The notes beneath the pieces were generated by a model. It was given only the letters and a program-made list of their open reading frames with translations, was not told where the DNA came from and searched no databases. 64,000 nucleotides of DNA from Synechococcus sp. KORDI-49 (GTDB lineage: Bacteria > Cyanobacteriota > Cyanobacteriia > PCC-6307 > Cyanobiaceae): contig NZ_CP006270.1 of NCBI RefSeq assembly GCF_000737575.1, positions 995,163 to 1,059,162 on the forward strand, in the 5' to 3' direction. The position numbers were made by a program, and so were the translations under genes. Within the stretch, counting starts at the first letter, position 1, and each line of letters begins with the position of its first letter. Shown here piece after piece: positions 27,103 through 36,452 of the stretch.

Positions 27103-27855
27103 ATGGCCGGCCACAGCAAATGGTCACAGATCAAGCGCACCAAGGCCGTGGTGGATGCCAAACGCGGCGCCGTGTTCACCCGGCTTGGGCGGGAGATCAT
27201 GGTGGCGGCGCGGGACGGGGCGGATCCGGCCGGAAATTTCCAGCTGCGCACGGCGATCAGCAAAGCCAAGACGGCCGGGGTGCCGGCCTCCAACATCGAG
27301 CGGGCGATCGCCAAGGGCTCGGGGCAGGGTGCTGAGGCGGCCCAGTTGGCGGAGGTCCGCTACGAGGGCTACGGGCCCGGCGGTGTCGCGGTGCTGGTGG
27401 AAGCCCTCACCGACAACCGCAACCGAACAGCGGCGGATCTGCGCCTGGCCTTCAGCAAGAACGGCGGCAACCTCGGGGAAAGCGGCTGTGTTGCCTACCT
27501 GTTCGAACACCGCAGCGAGGTGACGATCAGCGCCGATGGCGACGTCGAGGAAGCTCTGCTGGAGAGCCTGCTGGAGCTCGACGCCGACGGCTACGACCTG
27601 ATCGACGACGGTGTTGTGGTGCACGGCCCCTTCACGGTGCTCGAAGCCCTGCAGGATGGCCTGCGGCAGCAGGGCTGGACCGTGCGCGATTGGGGCCACA
27701 GCTGGCATGCGAGCACCAGCATCGACATGGCTGATGTCGACACCGCAGGTCAGTGTCTGAAGCTGCTCGATGCCCTCGATGGTCTGGACGACGTGCGCAG
27801 CGTCAGCTGCAATCTCGGGGAGATCCCTGAGCAGATCGGTGCGGGAGCGGCATGA
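27103..27855 (+). CDS. YebC/TACO1-family protein
   Basis: This 250-residue protein begins [20 protein letters not shown], the hallmark of the YebC/TACO1 family. Members were long called transcriptional regulators and are now linked to relief of ribosome stalling. The middle contains [20 protein letters not shown], a strongly conserved block, and the C-terminal domain is intact. There is no enzymatic motif. It lies between truB and a lipoprotein gene. Confidence 0.93.
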   Translation: MAGHSKWSQIKRTKAVVDAKRGAVFTRLGREIMVAARDGADPAGNFQLRTAISKAKTAGVPASNIERAIAKGSGQGAEAAQLAEVRYEGYGPGGVAVLVEALTDNRNRTAADLRLAFSKNGGNLGESGCVAYLFEHRSEVTISADGDVEEALLESLLELDADGYDLIDDGVVVHGPFTVLEALQDGLRQQGWTVRDWGHSWHASTSIDMADVDTAGQCLKLLDALDGLDDVRSVSCNLGEIPEQIGAGAA

Positions 27856-27877
27856 TGCGCGCAATGTCGTCGCCGTC

Positions 27878-28534
27878 ATGGGTGCATCGCGCACGATCGC
27901 GCTGGCCGCAGCGCTGCTGAGCCTGGCCGGATGCCAGTCCGAGCCCTCCTCCCCTCCGGAACAGGCTGATCCGATCAGCAGGGTCCGGATCGAACTCGAC
28001 GTCAATGCCCCGGCGAAGAGCACAGGGATTCTCAGTGGTGCCGGTCTCAACCACGCCTTCCACGTCGGCTACGGCAAATACGGCATCGCCTGTGAGGGAT
28101 CGCGCTTTGAGGAGGGCGTCACACCGCTCGGCACCTTTCGCGTCAACGCCGTGCTGAGCGACGACATCTTTGAGATGGAACCGGAGCTGATCGAACAATC
28201 CGGACGCACCCGGGACAATCTCAAGAGCACGCTGTTCCGCAACATGAGCGCCATCGACTTCAAGGGCGATGGTGAAACCGGCGAATACGGCAACGGCTAC
28301 ATCAGTCTCGCGCCGGTCCCGGCCACGCCGCAGCCCTTCGAATTCAACGAGTACGCCGGTCAGTTCCGCTGGTACAGCTTCGCCATCCATGGCACCAACG
28401 ACGAACGCCGTGTCGGCACCAAGGACACAGGTGGCTGCCTCAACGTCAGCGACAAGGATCTGAAGGTGCTGCTGGAGAATCTCTCCATCGGCGACGAAGT
28501 CGAGATCACCGCCAACGGACCCTGCAGCAGCTGA
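27878..28534 (+). CDS. YkuD-like (L,D-transpeptidase fold) lipoprotein
   Basis: This protein of about 218 residues has a lipoprotein signal with the lipobox LAGC at about residues 15-18. The C-terminal half resembles the YkuD domain: FAIHGTND, then TGGCLNVSDKDL, corresponding to the His and the HGC(x)(R/N) catalytic block. Here the usual SHGC is TGGC, so the residue before Gly differs, and activity on peptidoglycan is uncertain. Upstream in-frame starts overlap yebC and were rejected in favour of the ATG that gives the signal peptide. Confidence 0.72.
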   Translation: MGASRTIALAAALLSLAGCQSEPSSPPEQADPISRVRIELDVNAPAKSTGILSGAGLNHAFHVGYGKYGIACEGSRFEEGVTPLGTFRVNAVLSDDIFEMEPELIEQSGRTRDNLKSTLFRNMSAIDFKGDGETGEYGNGYISLAPVPATPQPFEFNEYAGQFRWYSFAIHGTNDERRVGTKDTGGCLNVSDKDLKVLLENLSIGDEVEITANGPCSS

Positions 28535-28540
28535 GGGGCC

Positions 28541-28708
28541 TCAGCGGAACTCCTGCCAGATCGCTCGCAACTCCTCCGGTTCCACCGTGAGCAGGTGAAT
28601 CCTGGCCTCATTGAGCACGGCCTTCAGGCGACGCTCCTGCCGGCACGGGAGCAGGTCCTCCATCCGATCGAGGATGTCGAGGTACATGGCAAAGGTGGAG
28701 ACGTTCAT
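28541..28708 (-). CDS. Small hypothetical protein (55 residues)
   Basis: A compact frame begins MNVSTFAMYLDILDRMEDLL and ends in LRAIWQEFR. It is amphipathic and helical, with one Cys and no membrane segment, and its amino-acid use looks like real coding. It sits between the YkuD-like gene and another small reverse-strand gene and ends 6 bases from the YkuD stop. No family recognised. Confidence 0.55.
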   Translation of the reverse strand: MNVSTFAMYLDILDRMEDLLPCRQERRLKAVLNEARIHLLTVEPEELRAIWQEFR

Positions 28709-28778
28709 GACAGAGACGGGCTGATCTCTGCAATCTCCCGACGCCGCCGCCGATTCACATCGCTCAGATGGGGGATCA

Positions 28779-29018
28779 TCACTCCTCCGCCGGACGCTGG
28801 CGAATCATCGTCGCCAACATCTCGAGCTTGGAGTTTTCCGATTCCGAGGCCCGGTTCGCCATCCAGGAGTTGGCGGCTTTCTGCTGCGACAGCTGCTGCA
28901 CGAGAGCCAGAGCGGCCTCCCGCAGCTGCTCGATGTCCTGACAGTCAAGGATGAAGCGGTTGAACCGCTCCATCTCGAAACTCTGCTCCAGGCGAGGCTC
29001 CAGCGGTTCGATGCTCAT
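28779..29018 (-). CDS. Small helical hypothetical protein (79 residues)
   Basis: The protein starts MSIEPLEPRLEQSFEMERFN. It is predicted all helical, with a Gln/Ala-rich middle (ALALVQQLSQQKAANSWMAN) that could form a coiled coil. No catalytic motif or membrane helix is visible. The start at 29018 is favoured over an upstream one that would extend into Pro/Gly-rich sequence towards nagB. It resembles small conserved cyanobacterial proteins, but I cannot name the family. Confidence 0.62.
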   Translation of the reverse strand: MSIEPLEPRLEQSFEMERFNRFILDCQDIEQLREAALALVQQLSQQKAANSWMANRASESENSKLEMLATMIRQRPAEE

Positions 29019-29053
29019 GTCAGGGCTGCCAGGCCAAGGTCTGAACGGCCCGA

Positions 29054-29827
29054 TCAAGCTAGGGGGGGTGCCAGGGCTGGTGCATCTGCCCACAGCCAGA
29101 CCCGCGAGTGACGCAGCAGCCAGGAGGCCGGCAGCTGTGGATCGGGCTGTGTCGCCGCCAGCAGCCGGCGCAGGATCGCCGCCTTCGCGGCTCCGGTGAC
29201 CACCAGATGGATCTCCTCGGCGGCGAGGATCTCCCGCAACCCCAGGGTGATCGCCGACGACGGCACCGCTGCGGGATCCCCGCCGAACATCCCGGCGTTC
29301 TGCTGTCGGGTGGCGCTGGAGAGAGACACCACCCGACAGGGCAGATCCGCTTCGCAGGGGGGTTCGTTGAACCCCACATGACCGTTGCTGCCCAGCCCCA
29401 GAAGCTGCACGCCGATGCCACCGCAGCGAGCCAGTGCGGCGCCGTAAGCGGCAGCGGCTCCATCGCCATCGGCGGCGGAGCCATCCGGCAGCCGTAAGGC
29501 GGCATCCGGGATCTGCAGCGGCCCCCCGAGCTGTTCGGCCATGAAGCGGCGGTAGCTGCGCGGATCCGAGGCCGCCAGGCCTCGGTACTCATCCAGGTTG
29601 AAACTGCTCCAGCAGGCCTTCAGAGCGGCCAGCTCGTCCGTGCGCCAACCCTGCAGACGCCGCACCAGGGCGGCGTACAGCGGCTCCATGGTGCGTCCAG
29701 TGGCCAGGCCCAGAGGGCGATCGCCGCAGCGCCGTGCCCGCAGCTGATCCTCGAGCCGTTCCGCCAGAGCGTCACACAGGGCTTCCGCGGTGGAGCGCTG
29801 CTCCAGCTGATGGGGGAATCCCGACAC
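29054..29827 (-). CDS. nagB: Glucosamine-6-phosphate deaminase (NagB family)
   Basis: NagB converts glucosamine-6-phosphate to fructose-6-phosphate and ammonia. The family shares a fold with 6-phosphogluconolactonase, but NagB markers are present here: FNLDEYRGL at about residue 75 and LGLGSNGHVGFNEPP at about residues 140-154, with the catalytic Asp and His. Length of 257 residues is normal. The start is GTG. It lies 15 bases after the SpoIID-like gene, so the two may share a transcript and a cell-wall amino-sugar link. Confidence 0.85.
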   Translation of the reverse strand: MSGFPHQLEQRSTAEALCDALAERLEDQLRARRCGDRPLGLATGRTMEPLYAALVRRLQGWRTDELAALKACWSSFNLDEYRGLAASDPRSYRRFMAEQLGGPLQIPDAALRLPDGSAADGDGAAAAYGAALARCGGIGVQLLGLGSNGHVGFNEPPCEADLPCRVVSLSSATRQQNAGMFGGDPAAVPSSAITLGLREILAAEEIHLVVTGAAKAAILRRLLAATQPDPQLPASWLLRHSRVWLWADAPALAPPLA

Positions 29828-29842
29828 GCCTGGGGGCCTGGC

Positions 29843-31261
29843 TCAACCTCTCCAGAGTGGCGCTGATGGCACCAGCTGCGCCATGGCGGGATCGTGATAC
29901 GGCTGGAAGGGCACCACATCAGCCCCCCGGTAGTAGTGCCCGAGGATCGCGCGGAAATCCGCACCCTGCTCCGCCAGGCCATGGGCTCCCCACTGACTCA
30001 TCCCCACGCCGTGCCCGAAGCCCTGACCGCGCACCAGCAACTGGCGGCCGGCCGCAGCAGGACGGGAGCGGGCGGCGGCGCCGAGCAGGTCCGGAGTCGA
30101 GGCCCTCAGCTGCCGCCTCGGCTGTGGACGTGACTCTTGTGGGTGTGACTCTCGTGGGCGTAAGCCCGTCGGCTGACGAGCGACGCTGGCGGTGATCCGA
30201 TCGATGCGGGAGCGACCGGAACCCGACTCTGCATCGGGGCTGGCGACCGCCGGCAGCGAAACAGGAGCCGGACGACTGCTGGCAGCGACCATCTCGAAGT
30301 TCACCAGCGTGCTCTTGAGGCCGAGGCGTCGGCGCAGCTCGTTCCCGGTGAGCATCAACGTGCCGCGGGGGCCACGCACCCTGGCCTGACGCACCCGGCC
30401 GCTGCGGCTGCGACTGAGCACCTCCACACCATCCAGGCCGCCGGTCTCCGGCCAGGTGCGGCGCAGCATCATCGGATCGAAGCGTTCCTGCCAGCGGTGG
30501 ACAGGGCTGTGCTGGTCGTGATCGGGAACACTCACCAGATAGGGCAGCTGGTTTCGCCACACCATGCCGCTGGCTTCCGTGACGCCGCCGGAACTGCTGT
30601 GGAACACCGCATCGATCAGCTTGCCGCCGTGCACGAGCACCAGGGAACGGGTGCTGGCCACCGCTTCACGGGTGCTGGCGGTCTCCGCCTCCACCCCGCT
30701 GTAGACCTGGCTGGCCACGGTGGCCTTCACATCCCAGCCACCGCCGCGGCTGCGCTGCTTCAAGGCATAGGTCCGAGCCGCCACCGCCTGGGCCTGCAGA
30801 GCGGCCAGGGGCCATGCATGGGGCATCTCGCTGCCCACCACACTCGCCAGATAGGTCTCGATCCCAAGCTCGTTCACCGCCCGCAGGGTGCCGCCGCGGC
30901 CACTGATGCGAAGTTCGCCCCGGTAGCGACGCTGACCGAGCCAGATGCCACGCGGGTCATCGTTCATCACCGACAACACAGCAGCAGCACCCAGCCAGCG
31001 CTCGTCGCCATCACAGTCGATCAGCAGGCGCCCCCCGCGCAGGCTCACCTCCAGACGCCTCCAGCTTCCCTCACCACCAGGCAGACCACGCACCCGCAGC
31101 AACTGCTCGCCATCAGCCCGCAGAAGCAGGCGCGGACCTTCATGCAGCAGCACCCGCATGCGCGGCTCCATCATCCGCGGCACGGCCACCGGCGGATGCA
31201 GCAGCGACAGTCCGGCAAGGCCTAACAGGGCGGCGGCGCCGAAGACTGGAGCGGATCGCAC
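29843..31261 (-). CDS. SpoIID/LytB-domain protein
   Basis: This 472-residue exported protein (hydrophobic N-terminus, about residues 5-25) contains a SpoIID/LytB domain. In SpoIID itself the domain is a lytic transglycosylase acting on denuded peptidoglycan. Recognisable blocks are GIETYLASVVGSEMPHAWPL, where the Glu corresponds to the catalytic position, AQAVAARTYAL, and the C-terminal GFGHGVGMSQWGAHGLAEQG. Between them lies a ~90-residue Ser/Arg/Pro-rich insertion (about 320-410). The start is GTG. Cyanobacteria do not sporulate, so the role is probably cell-wall remodelling. Confidence 0.85.
   Translation of the reverse strand: MRSAPVFGAAALLGLAGLSLLHPPVAVPRMMEPRMRVLLHEGPRLLLRADGEQLLRVRGLPGGEGSWRRLEVSLRGGRLLIDCDGDERWLGAAAVLSVMNDDPRGIWLGQRRYRGELRISGRGGTLRAVNELGIETYLASVVGSEMPHAWPLAALQAQAVAARTYALKQRSRGGGWDVKATVASQVYSGVEAETASTREAVASTRSLVLVHGGKLIDAVFHSSSGGVTEASGMVWRNQLPYLVSVPDHDQHSPVHRWQERFDPMMLRRTWPETGGLDGVEVLSRSRSGRVRQARVRGPRGTLMLTGNELRRRLGLKSTLVNFEMVAASSRPAPVSLPAVASPDAESGSGRSRIDRITASVARQPTGLRPRESHPQESRPQPRRQLRASTPDLLGAAARSRPAAAGRQLLVRGQGFGHGVGMSQWGAHGLAEQGADFRAILGHYYRGADVVPFQPYHDPAMAQLVPSAPLWRG
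30130..30159. repeat. Two-copy 15-bp tandem repeat inside the SpoIID-like gene
   Basis: Two adjacent 15-base units differing at two positions (GTGACTCTTGTGGGT and GTGACTCTCGTGGGC) encode the pentapeptide repeats ESHPQ and ESRPQ on the reverse strand. They lie within the low-complexity insertion and look like a local slippage duplication. Confidence 0.75.
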
Positions 31262-31343
31262 GGATCGATTCAGAGGCAGCCCAGTGTGCCCCGATCACCC
31301 CGGCGCTGCCAGATGGCAGCATGTCAACTGAGGATCAGCGGCC

Positions 31344-32303
31344 TTGCAGGTCACCTTTCTCGGTACGAGTTCCGGCGTCCCCACGAGGGCCCGCAACGTT
31401 TCAGCGGTTGCGCTGCGGCTGCCTCAGCGGGCTGAAATGTGGCTGTTCGACTGCGGTGAGGGCACCCAGCACCAGTTCCTGCGCAGTGACCTGCGGCTCT
31501 CCCAGCTGCGCCGGGTGTTCATCACCCACATGCACGGGGATCACGTGTTCGGCCTGCCTGGCCTGCTGGCCAGCCTCGGGCTGTCGGGCAGCTGCAACGA
31601 GGGAGTCGACCTCTACGGCCCCGATCCCCTGGAGACCTTTCTTCAGGGGGCCCTCAGCAGCAGCTCCACCCGCATCGGCTATCCGCTCCAGATTCACCGG
31701 GTGCGCCCGGCGGCTGAGCAGGGAACCCTCGTGTTCGAAGACGACGCCCTGACGGTGCGCTGCACACCGCTCACCCACAGGGTGCCGGCCTATGCCTACC
31801 GGGTCGAGCAGAAGCCACTCGCCGGCCGTTTCGACATCGAACGGGCCCGTGCCCTGGGGATTCCTCCCGGCCCGGTCTACGCGCGGCTCAAACGGGGTGA
31901 GACCGTCACCCTCGAGGACGGTCGGGTGATGGACGGCACCAGCCTCTGCGGCCCGGACCGCCCTGGGGTGAGCGTTGTGTACTGCACCGACACCGTCTTC
32001 TGTGAGGCCGCCGTGGAGCTGGCCCGCGGCGCCGATCTGCTGATCCATGAATCGACCTTCGCCCACGCCGAAGCGGAGATGGCCTTTCAGAAACAGCACT
32101 CCACCAGCACGATGGCCGCCCAGACCGCGGCAGAGGCTGGGGTCGGCCAGCTGGTGCTGACCCACCTGAGTCCCCGCTACGCCCATGGCAATCCGGTCAC
32201 ACCGGACGACCTGCTGGCGGAGGCGAGGGCGATCTTCCCGGAGACCCTGGTCGCCAAGGATTTCATGACCCTGGACGTGAAGCCCCGCTGCAACAGTTCG
32301 TGA
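31344..32303 (+). CDS. rnz: Ribonuclease Z
   Basis: RNase Z cleaves the 3' trailer of tRNA precursors. The metallo-beta-lactamase signature [15 protein letters not shown] at about residues 60-75 carries the zinc ligands. [18 protein letters not shown] at the start and the C-terminal [10 protein letters not shown] are typical of the short-form enzyme. Length of 319 residues is normal. Translation appears to start at TTG, since no ATG or GTG precedes the conserved N-terminus in a suitable place. Confidence 0.94.
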   Translation: MQVTFLGTSSGVPTRARNVSAVALRLPQRAEMWLFDCGEGTQHQFLRSDLRLSQLRRVFITHMHGDHVFGLPGLLASLGLSGSCNEGVDLYGPDPLETFLQGALSSSSTRIGYPLQIHRVRPAAEQGTLVFEDDALTVRCTPLTHRVPAYAYRVEQKPLAGRFDIERARALGIPPGPVYARLKRGETVTLEDGRVMDGTSLCGPDRPGVSVVYCTDTVFCEAAVELARGADLLIHESTFAHAEAEMAFQKQHSTSTMAAQTAAEAGVGQLVLTHLSPRYAHGNPVTPDDLLAEARAIFPETLVAKDFMTLDVKPRCNSS

Positions 32304-32377
32304 TTCCGCCACGGAGCGACTCTCCCCCGTGATACAAGGGCTTGGTGCGGTGAATCCGTCAGTCCCCGGCATCCTTC

Positions 32378-32890
32378 ATGGCCTCTCCTTTCTCCTCTCT
32401 CCGACGGTCCCTCAGCGGACTGCTGATCCTGGTGCCGGTGCTGATCGGCCTTTTTGTCGCGGCACCTGCTGAAGCGGCCCGCTGGGATGCAGAAACCCTC
32501 ACGGTCCCCAGCAGCCCCGACGGAGCTCTGGTGACCTTCAGCGAGCAGGAGATCAACGCCGGCCGCAAGGTGTTCAACACCAGCTGCGGCACCTGCCACG
32601 CCGGCGGCATCACCAAGACGAACCACAACGTCGGCCTCGATCCCGAGACCCTCGCGCTGGCCACCCCGGCCCGCGACAACGTCGATGCGCTGGTGGATTA
32701 CATGAAGGACCCCACCTCCTACGACGGTGAATACAGCATTTCGGAACTGCACCCCAGCATGCGCAGCGCCGAGCTGTACCCCGCCATGCGCGACCTCGAC
32801 GACGAGGATCTGCGCCTGATGGCCGGCTACATCCTCGTGTCTCCCAAGGTTCAGGGAACTGCCTGGGGCGGCGGCAAGATCTACTTCTGA
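32378..32890 (+). CDS. psbV: Photosystem II cytochrome c-550
   Basis: PsbV is an extrinsic lumenal subunit that stabilises the oxygen-evolving complex of photosystem II. A signal peptide (about residues 1-33, ending AEA) exports it to the thylakoid lumen. The haem c site is CGTCH at about residues 68-72, and a later His in ELHPSMRSAELYP is the likely second axial ligand. The protein of 170 residues ends WGGGKIYF, typical of the family. A strong terminator follows at once. Confidence 0.97.
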   Translation: MASPFSSLRRSLSGLLILVPVLIGLFVAAPAEAARWDAETLTVPSSPDGALVTFSEQEINAGRKVFNTSCGTCHAGGITKTNHNVGLDPETLALATPARDNVDALVDYMKDPTSYDGEYSISELHPSMRSAELYPAMRDLDDEDLRLMAGYILVSPKVQGTAWGGGKIYF

Positions 32891-32918
32891 TCCGGCTGCG
32901 TTCAAGCTGATCGGCTGA

Positions 32919-32949
32919 CCCCAGTGGCCCTCAGGCCGCTGGGGTTTTT
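32919..32949 (+). terminator. Rho-independent terminator of psbV
   Basis: An 11-base stem (CCCCAGTGGCC with GGCCGCTGGGG, one G-T wobble) closes a CTCA loop and is followed by TTTTT. It lies 29 bases after the psbV stop. The end of the reverse-strand gene at 32931 falls within it. Confidence 0.88.
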
Positions 32950-33323
32950 GATGGCTCAGCAGGGATGCAGTTGTCCGCCTGCATCGAGCGGGGAAGACGG
33001 CTGTACCACCACTCCTGCAGCTCGCGGCTGAAGGTCTGGGAGAACAGCGTCAGAACGGTGGCCGTGGGGCGCGAGCCCGGCTGAAGCAGCTCAACGGCAT
33101 AGGAGGGGCAGCGACGGGCCGCCAGATCGGGGACAAAACGCCTGCCGACGCGGCGCCAGCTCGGCTCCTTGCTGCGCCACGCCAGGCGGCAGCAGGGCCA
33201 GGGCAGTTCTTCGCGATCGAACAGACGGCAGCAGGGCCCGATCACACGGAAGCTGTACTGGCCTCCCGGACTGGTGTGAACACTGCCGCAGGCCAGCAGC
33301 TCCTGGGCTTCAGAACGGCTCAA
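32931..33323 (-). CDS. Cys-rich conserved hypothetical protein
   Basis: This 130-residue protein contains paired cysteines (GPCCRLF, WPCCRLAW, RRCPSY) that might bind a metal or cluster, though I do not recognise the family with confidence. A resemblance to YkgJ-type cysteine-cluster proteins is possible. It begins at a TTG, overlaps the psbV terminator at its 3' end and follows ferredoxin on the same strand. No signal peptide or membrane helix. Confidence 0.62.
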   Translation of the reverse strand: MSRSEAQELLACGSVHTSPGGQYSFRVIGPCCRLFDREELPWPCCRLAWRSKEPSWRRVGRRFVPDLAARRCPSYAVELLQPGSRPTATVLTLFSQTFSRELQEWWYSRLPRSMQADNCIPAEPSKTPAA

Positions 33324-33371
33324 GTCGACAGCTCTGCGATGAACTCATGGAAGACGGACAGGCAACAAAAA

Positions 33372-33391
33372 ACCACCCCCTTGGGGGTGGT
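33372..33391 (-). terminator. Rho-independent terminator of ferredoxin gene
   Basis: An inverted repeat ACCACCCCC/GGGGGTGGT with a TT loop centre is flanked by A residues on the left. On the reverse strand this gives a stem followed by a T run. It lies about 30 bases after the ferredoxin stop. TTTT also follows on the forward strand, so it may work in both directions. Confidence 0.85.
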
Positions 33392-33422
33392 TTTCCATCG
33401 GATCCCGATGGAGGTGAAGGGC

Positions 33423-33722
33423 TCAGTAGAGCTCTTCCTCGGCGTGGGTCTTGATGGTGCAATCGGAGGTGGGGTAAGCCACGCAGGTGAGCACGAAACC
33501 AGCTTCGATCTGGTCGTCGTCCAGGAAGCTCTGGTCGGACTGATCGACGGTACCGGCGGTCAGCTTGCCGGCACAGGTGGAGCAGGCGCCGGCGCGGCAG
33601 GAATAGGGCAGGTCGATGCCCTGCTCTTCAGCAGCATCGAGGATGTACTGGTCATCGGGCACTTCGATGGTCTTGTTCAGACCTTCGCTCTCGCTGACCA
33701 GGGTGACCTTGTAGGAAGCCAT
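33423..33722 (-). CDS. petF: Plant-type [2Fe-2S] ferredoxin
   Basis: This 99-residue protein is the photosynthetic electron carrier type that accepts electrons from photosystem I and feeds FNR, FTR and other reductases. The cluster ligands are in [13 protein letters not shown] (three Cys) and LTCVAYP (fourth Cys). The acidic C-terminus (EEELY) is typical of PetF. The start at MASYKVTLV is clear. It stands alone, with its own promoter region of about 140 bases and a terminator. A second ferredoxin occurs at the right end of the window. Confidence 0.95.
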   Translation of the reverse strand: MASYKVTLVSESEGLNKTIEVPDDQYILDAAEEQGIDLPYSCRAGACSTCAGKLTAGTVDQSDQSFLDDDQIEAGFVLTCVAYPTSDCTIKTHAEEELY

Positions 33723-33862
33723 GATTGGTGAATGCGTACAGGTCCCCGGAGATCCGAGCCTGCAGGACCAGACGTTTTTACTGCAAACGGAGCCTCTTGC
33801 AGCCGCTTGAACCACTCGGCGGGGCAAGGTCCAATGGGAGGCCATACACAGATAAGCCAGGC

Positions 33863-34765
33863 TTATGGCGTCTCCGGGCTCCGGCGGCGGATGCACAGCA
33901 GCCCCCAGCGGCCCTGAGAGGCGCTTTCAGTGACCTGCCATCCCAGCGCTGCCAGCACTTCCGTCAGCCGTGGCGCCTGGTCCACCAGCAGGCCGCTGAG
34001 CAGGGCCCGGCCACCGGGAGCGATCAGGCTCTCGAACCCCGGTGCCAGTGCCTCGATCACCGGCGCCAGGATGTTGCAGAGCAGCAGATCGGCCCGCTGG
34101 CTGCCGAGCAACTGCTGCAGGGTCTCCACCGAGCCGAGATCGACCGCCAGCTGCTCCGGCCTGCGCTGGTTCAGATCGCGGTTCTCTGCCGTGGCTCGCA
34201 CCGCCAGGGAGTCGGTGTCGGCGGCCACCACCCGCTGCGCCCCGAGGTGGAGAGCCGCCAGACCGAGCACACCGCTGCCACAGCCGAGATCTGCCACCAA
34301 GGCACCCTGGGGAGGCTGCTGCTCGAGGGCCTCCAGGCAGAGGCGGGTGGTGGGGTGACTGCCGGTGCCGAAGGCGCTGCCCGGATCCATGCGGATCACC
34401 AGACGCTCACGGTGCTCATCCGGCACCTCCAGCCACGCCGGCAGGATCAGCAGAGCGCGGCCCACGGGATCGGGCTGCCAGTGCTGCTTCCAACTCAGAC
34501 TCCAGTCTTCGTCGTCGACCTCATCCCAGTGTCCCTGCGGCAGGCTGAGGCCGAAGGGATGGGCCAGGGGCGCCAGGCTCGCCAGCAGTTCGTGTCGATC
34601 GGTCTCCGGCCATTCCGGCTGCGGCAACCACAGCAGCAGCGTGCGCTGCTCCGGAGTCTCCGGAGCATGCTGCACCGCATGGCGATGAAGCCCGAGATCA
34701 TCCAGCTTCCAGAGCAGCGATTCCTCGAGTTCCGCAGGACAGGGCAGCGACAGACGCCACCACAT
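33863..34765 (-). CDS. prmA: Ribosomal protein L11 methyltransferase
   Basis: PrmA trimethylates ribosomal protein L11. The SAM-binding motif [17 protein letters not shown] lies at about residues 160-176, preceded by [20 protein letters not shown], the family-specific substrate loop, and followed by [14 protein letters not shown]. Length of 300 residues is normal. The start ATG overlaps the stop of serA by one base, so the two are translationally coupled. Confidence 0.94.
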   Translation of the reverse strand: MWWRLSLPCPAELEESLLWKLDDLGLHRHAVQHAPETPEQRTLLLWLPQPEWPETDRHELLASLAPLAHPFGLSLPQGHWDEVDDEDWSLSWKQHWQPDPVGRALLILPAWLEVPDEHRERLVIRMDPGSAFGTGSHPTTRLCLEALEQQPPQGALVADLGCGSGVLGLAALHLGAQRVVAADTDSLAVRATAENRDLNQRRPEQLAVDLGSVETLQQLLGSQRADLLLCNILAPVIEALAPGFESLIAPGGRALLSGLLVDQAPRLTEVLAALGWQVTESASQGRWGLLCIRRRSPETP

Positions 34766-36351
34766 CAGAGCGTCACCGGATGGGCTTCCTGGATGCCCTC
34801 AATCGCCGTGATCGTCTGCAGCAGCGTCGCAGGAATCGGGTCATCGATGCTGAGCACCATCACCGCATCGCCGCGAACGATCTTGCGTCCCACCTGCATC
34901 GCCGCGATGTTCACGTTGTGCTCGCCGAGCATCGATCCCAGCTGGCCGATGATGCCGGGCATGTCCCGGTGGCGCGTGAACAGCATGTGGCTGCTTGGGG
35001 TCACGTTCACCGGGAATTCGTCGATGCTGGTGATCCGCAGATCTCCATCGGCGAACACGGTTCCCGTCACGCTGCGGCTGCCCTGATCACCACGACTGGT
35101 GATCTGCAGTGAGCCGCCGGCGAAATCGCGGCTGGCTTCGTCCTTCACCTCCAGCACGCGGATGCCACGGGCCTTGGCTTCGAGGGAGGCATTCACGAAA
35201 TTGATGCTGTCCCCCAGCACCGCTCCCAGCAGTCCCTTCAGGGATGCGATCAGCAAGGGCTGCGAGGGATGGCTGGCGAATTCACCCTGGAGCCGGAGCT
35301 CCAGCTCCTGCACCTGACCGCCGGACAGCTGACTGACGAGCCGGCCGACGGTTTCCGCCAACTGCAGGTGGGGCTTGAGCCGCTCCATGATCTCGGCACT
35401 CAGGCCCGGAATGTTGACGGCGCTGCGAGCCGGCAGCCCCAGCAGCACATCCCGGATCTGCTCGGCGACATCCACCGCCACGTTCTCCTGGGCTTCCTCC
35501 GTGGATGCTCCGAGGTGGGGCGTCAGCACCAGGCCGCGTTCCACCGCCCGCAGCGGCGAATCCTCCGCCAGGGGCTCGCTGGCGTACACATCCAGGCCGG
35601 CGCCGGCGATCACACCGTTCTGAATGGCCTCGGAGATGGCCGACTCATCGACAACGCCGCCGCGGGCGCAGTTCACGATGCGGGCCGTCGGTTTCATCGT
35701 GCGCAACAGCTCCGCATTCACCAGGTTCTCGGTGTCCTTGGTGCGCGGAATGTGCAGGGTCACGTAGTCCGCTGTGCGGAACAGCTCATCCAGATCGGTG
35801 AGCCGCACCTGCATCTGCTGGGCGCGGTCGGCGGCGATGAAGGGGTCGTAGGCGATCACCTCCATGCCCATGGCCCTGGCGACGCGGGCCACATGGGAAC
35901 CGATCTTGCCCAGACCCACCACACCGAGCGTCTTCTTGTAGAGCTCGTTGCCGACGTATTTCTTGCGGTCCCACTTGCCGGCCCGCATGCCCGCATGGGC
36001 CTGGGGTACATGCCGGGACAGCGAAAGCATCATCGCCAGGGCATGCTCCGCGGCCGCGATGGTGTTGCCCTCCGGCGAATTCACCACCAGGACTCCCCGC
36101 TGGGTGGCCGCGGGCACATCGACGTTGTCGACACCGACGCCGGCACGGCCGATGATCTTGAGCCTGGACGCCGCGGCGATGACGTCGGCCGTCACCTGCG
36201 TGCCCGAACGGATCATCAGAGCGTCGTAGTCGCCGATGCAGGCCTTCAGCTCCTCGGCCGACATGCCGGGGCGCTCATCCACCTGCGCCACCTGACTGAG
36301 AATGTCGATCCCGGCCTTGTCAATGGGATCGGAAACCAGAACTTTCGTCAT
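34765..36351 (-). CDS. serA: D-3-phosphoglycerate dehydrogenase
   Basis: SerA oxidises 3-phosphoglycerate in the first step of serine synthesis. The 528-residue long form has the NAD-binding Rossmann domain (LGVVGLGKIGSHVA at about residues 145-158) and the catalytic Arg/Glu/His set (CARGGVVDE, LTPHLGAST). A regulatory intervening domain and a C-terminal ACT domain (about 455-528) usually bind serine. It is the first gene of serA-prmA and divergent from the next gene. Confidence 0.95.
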   Translation of the reverse strand: MTKVLVSDPIDKAGIDILSQVAQVDERPGMSAEELKACIGDYDALMIRSGTQVTADVIAAASRLKIIGRAGVGVDNVDVPAATQRGVLVVNSPEGNTIAAAEHALAMMLSLSRHVPQAHAGMRAGKWDRKKYVGNELYKKTLGVVGLGKIGSHVARVARAMGMEVIAYDPFIAADRAQQMQVRLTDLDELFRTADYVTLHIPRTKDTENLVNAELLRTMKPTARIVNCARGGVVDESAISEAIQNGVIAGAGLDVYASEPLAEDSPLRAVERGLVLTPHLGASTEEAQENVAVDVAEQIRDVLLGLPARSAVNIPGLSAEIMERLKPHLQLAETVGRLVSQLSGGQVQELELRLQGEFASHPSQPLLIASLKGLLGAVLGDSINFVNASLEAKARGIRVLEVKDEASRDFAGGSLQITSRGDQGSRSVTGTVFADGDLRITSIDEFPVNVTPSSHMLFTRHRDMPGIIGQLGSMLGEHNVNIAAMQVGRKIVRGDAVMVLSIDDPIPATLLQTITAIEGIQEAHPVTL

Positions 36352-36452
36352 GAAAGGGCGCTGAACAGCCGCGCCGAACTGTAGTGATCAGCACCCACAC
36401 CCCCAGTCGTTCAAAGGACAGGGTTCAGAATTCAGCTTTCCGGTGTGAGGGG

